A stretch of DNA of 7,194 nucleotides from Clostridiales bacterium (lineage in GTDB: Bacteria; Bacillota; Clostridia; Monoglobales; Firm-18). The position numbers and the translations under genes were made by a program. This document shows positions 5,555 to 7,194 of the stretch, in pieces. The DNA lies in NCBI GenBank assembly GCA_031255355.1, contig JAIRSR010000086.1:1-7194 (forward strand), read 5' to 3'. The first letter of the stretch is position 1; each line of letters begins with the position of its first letter. Below the pieces are notes generated by a model that saw only the letters and a list, made by a program, of their open reading frames with translations, ran no database searches and was not told the DNA's origin.

Positions 5555-6463
5555 CTAATACGCCTTTACCGCGCCGATTATTTCAGCCGCGCTTCGGATG
5601 CCGCGCTCCTCCAGATACCGCGCCAACCCGCGCTTTACGTCCAACGCCGCCGTCGGGGTTACAAGATTCGCGGTACCAACGGCGACCGCCGACGCGCCCG
5701 CCAGCAGAAACTCCGCCGCGTCCTCGCCCGACCGAACGCCGCCCATGCCGATGACCGGCAAGCCGACGGTACGCGCAACCTGCCACACCATCCGAACCGC
5801 AACCGGCTTGATTGCGGGGCCGGATAACCCGCCGGTGTTGTTGGCGAGTACCGGGCGGCGCGTGTGAACGTCGATTTTCATACCGAGCAAGGTGTTGATG
5901 AGGGAAAGCGCGTCCGCGCCCCCCTCCCGCGCGGCATGGGCGATCGCGGTAATATCCGTCACGTTGGGGGAAAGTTTGACGATCAGCGGCACTTTGCACT
6001 GTTCCTTGACCCGCAAGGTGATTTCCCGCGCGACCGCCGCGTCCGAACCGAACGCCGCGCCGCCGTGCTTGACGTTAGGGCAGGAAATATTCAACTCAAC
6101 CAAGTCCACGCTGTCGCCTAAACGCTTCGCGATTTCACAATTTTCCTCTATGGTACTCCCTGAAATATTCGCGATAATTTTGGTATCGTACCGCCGCAAA
6201 TTCGGAAGTTCATTCCGCATAAAAAATTCCAAACCGCCGTTTTGCAGACCTACGCTGTTTAAGATTCCCGACGCGGTTTCCGCTATGCGGGGCGGGCGGT
6301 TGCCTTGCTTCGGCTCTAATGTAATCGCCTTGACGCACACCGCGCCAAGTTCCGATAAATCGTAATATTCACTGATTTCCCTGCCGTTGGCAAAGGTTCC
6401 CGAAGCGGTAACGATAGGGTTTTTCAGTGTTACCCCCGCGAGATTTACGCTGAAATCAAGCAT
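5555..6463 (-). CDS. pyrD: Dihydroorotate dehydrogenase, class 1B catalytic subunit
   Basis: FMN enzyme oxidising dihydroorotate to orotate; in class 1B it works as a complex with PyrK and passes electrons to NAD+. Numbering from MLDFSV (302 residues), it is a single TIM barrel of typical length. VKAITLEPKQGN (44-55) contains the conserved Lys45, GILNSVGLQNGG (66-77) helps form the substrate pocket, and NISCPNVKHGG (125-135) carries Cys128, the catalytic base characteristic of class 1 enzymes. GMGGVRSGEDA (239-249) and AVAVGTA (259-265) form the FMN phosphate site. The ATG at 6463 is preferred over the TTG just before it, because GGAGGT lies 8 nt upstream. The gene overlaps the end of pyrK by 8 nt, consistent with coupled synthesis of the two subunits. 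Confidence 0.97.
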   Translation of the reverse strand: MLDFSVNLAGVTLKNPIVTASGTFANGREISEYYDLSELGAVCVKAITLEPKQGNRPPRIAETASGILNSVGLQNGGLEFFMRNELPNLRRYDTKIIANISGSTIEENCEIAKRLGDSVDLVELNISCPNVKHGGAAFGSDAAVAREITLRVKEQCKVPLIVKLSPNVTDITAIAHAAREGGADALSLINTLLGMKIDVHTRRPVLANNTGGLSGPAIKPVAVRMVWQVARTVGLPVIGMGGVRSGEDAAEFLLAGASAVAVGTANLVTPTAALDVKRGLARYLEERGIRSAAEIIGAVKAY

Positions 6464-7194
6464 CAAAATCTACCTCCCCCGCGTCAAATACAGGGCCTTT
6501 TTGACAGACTTTTACAAATTCGCCCCCGGAGTTACAGACGCATACCGCACACGCCCCGATTCCGCAACCCATTCTCTGCTCCAACGAAAGTTGGCAATAC
6601 ACGCGCCGCTCCTCCGCAACCCGCTTCACCGCGCGAAGCATGGGCGCGGGCCCGCAAGCGTACACCGAGGTAACGCCGCCCCGCGCAAGCCGTGCCGCGA
6701 GGAGGTCTGCGGCAAAGCCGTGAAAGCCCAGACTGCCGTCGTCGGTAGCGAGTTCCGTTGCGGCGCACACCGCCGCGAACTCCTCCGCCATCAACACCGC
6801 TTCCGCGCAGCGGAACCCCAACACCGCCTCCGCCGCGCCGCCGAAACATTTTGACAGAAAATACAGCGGGAAAACGCCGATACCGCCGCCGACCACGACG
6901 GGAACGCCGTCCCCCTTTTTTGTAACGTTAAAACCGTTCCCGAGCGGCGCGAGAATGTCCAGCGTATCGCCGCGCTTTTTCCGCGCCAACAGCCGCGTCC
7001 CCTCACCCCGCGCCGCGAAAGTAAAGCGCAATTTCCCCGGTTCCGCGTCGCATATGCTAATCGGACGGCGAAGCAAGGTATCCCCGCCGCACAGCACGTG
7101 GATAAACTGCCCCGGCGCCGCCGTTTCGGGGAACCGCACGACAACATCATACGTTTCCGCATTCAGTTGCCGTATATCGAGAATTTCACAAAAA
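6456..7194 (-). CDS. pyrK: Dihydroorotate dehydrogenase electron transfer subunit, 5' end outside the window
   Basis: PyrK carries FAD and a [2Fe-2S] cluster and moves electrons from the PyrD flavin to NAD+. About 245 residues are visible. The frame stays open to the window edge and reads FCEILDIRQLNAETYDV before the internal GTG at 7139, which matches the normal PyrK N-terminus; the gene is therefore cut by the window and probably lacks only a few residues. In visible numbering, RRPISI (42-47) is the FAD-binding motif, VVVGGGIGVFPLY (99-111) the nucleotide-binding glycine loop, and ACGPAPML (179-186) the NAD-site signature. Four cysteines at 210, 215, 218 and 230 (MGCGIGACAVC, then VCQKGPVF) bind the cluster. 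The 8-nt overlap with pyrD implies coupling. No leader or promoter is visible. Confidence 0.96.
   Translation of the reverse strand, partial: FCEILDIRQLNAETYDVVVRFPETAAPGQFIHVLCGGDTLLRRPISICDAEPGKLRFTFAARGEGTRLLARKKRGDTLDILAPLGNGFNVTKKGDGVPVVVGGGIGVFPLYFLSKCFGGAAEAVLGFRCAEAVLMAEEFAAVCAATELATDDGSLGFHGFAADLLAARLARGGVTSVYACGPAPMLRAVKRVAEERRVYCQLSLEQRMGCGIGACAVCVCNSGGEFVKVCQKGPVFDAGEVDFDA

Noticed and set aside
6456..7139. PyrK starting at the GTG at 7139.
   Set aside because: The open frame upstream encodes typical PyrK N-terminal sequence up to the window edge, so the GTG is internal.

Overview
The window is a compact, entirely minus-strand stretch. It reads (from high to low coordinates) as the 3' part of a pyrimidine-biosynthesis operon, then a small DNA-maintenance and sulfur-transfer cluster, then the edge of what looks like an integrated element. 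A class 1B dihydroorotate dehydrogenase (PyrD with its iron-sulfur flavoprotein partner PyrK), a PyrE with a C-terminal CPLC motif, GGAGG-type ribosome binding sites, a DUF3343 plus class-V aminotransferase pair, and a large serine recombinase all point to a moderately high-GC member of the Clostridia (Bacillota). No taxonomic search was possible, so this is inference.

Layout in transcription order: pyrK (enters from beyond the window's right edge; 6456-7194), pyrD (5555-6463), a histidine-phosphatase family gene (4855-5526), pyrE (4278-4853), radC (3591-4259), a DUF3343 putative S/Se carrier (3291-3542) and a cysteine-desulfurase family protein (2158-3294). Gaps are -8, 28, 1, 18, 48 and -4 nt, so these genes are probably one transcription unit, perhaps with an internal promoter ahead of the DUF3343 gene. 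PyrK and PyrD oxidise dihydroorotate to orotate, and PyrE converts orotate to OMP. The phosphatase sits between them without an obvious textbook role. The DUF3343 protein and the desulfurase have translationally coupled genes and probably pass sulfur (or selenium) between them.

Below position 2158 the character changes. A 113-nt spacer with a TATAAT box and a strong GC-rich hairpin leads to a 66-residue orphan protein (1844-2044). A 114-nt spacer carrying a good extended -10 promoter then leads to a 542-residue large serine recombinase (101-1729) that starts at TTG. Downstream, a further gene begins at position 5 with a clear ribosome binding site and leaves the window. This left part is best read as one end of an integrative or mobilizable element inserted after the desulfurase gene; its boundaries and cargo are not visible. 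No tRNA, rRNA, CRISPR array, insertion sequence or convincing rho-independent terminator was seen.
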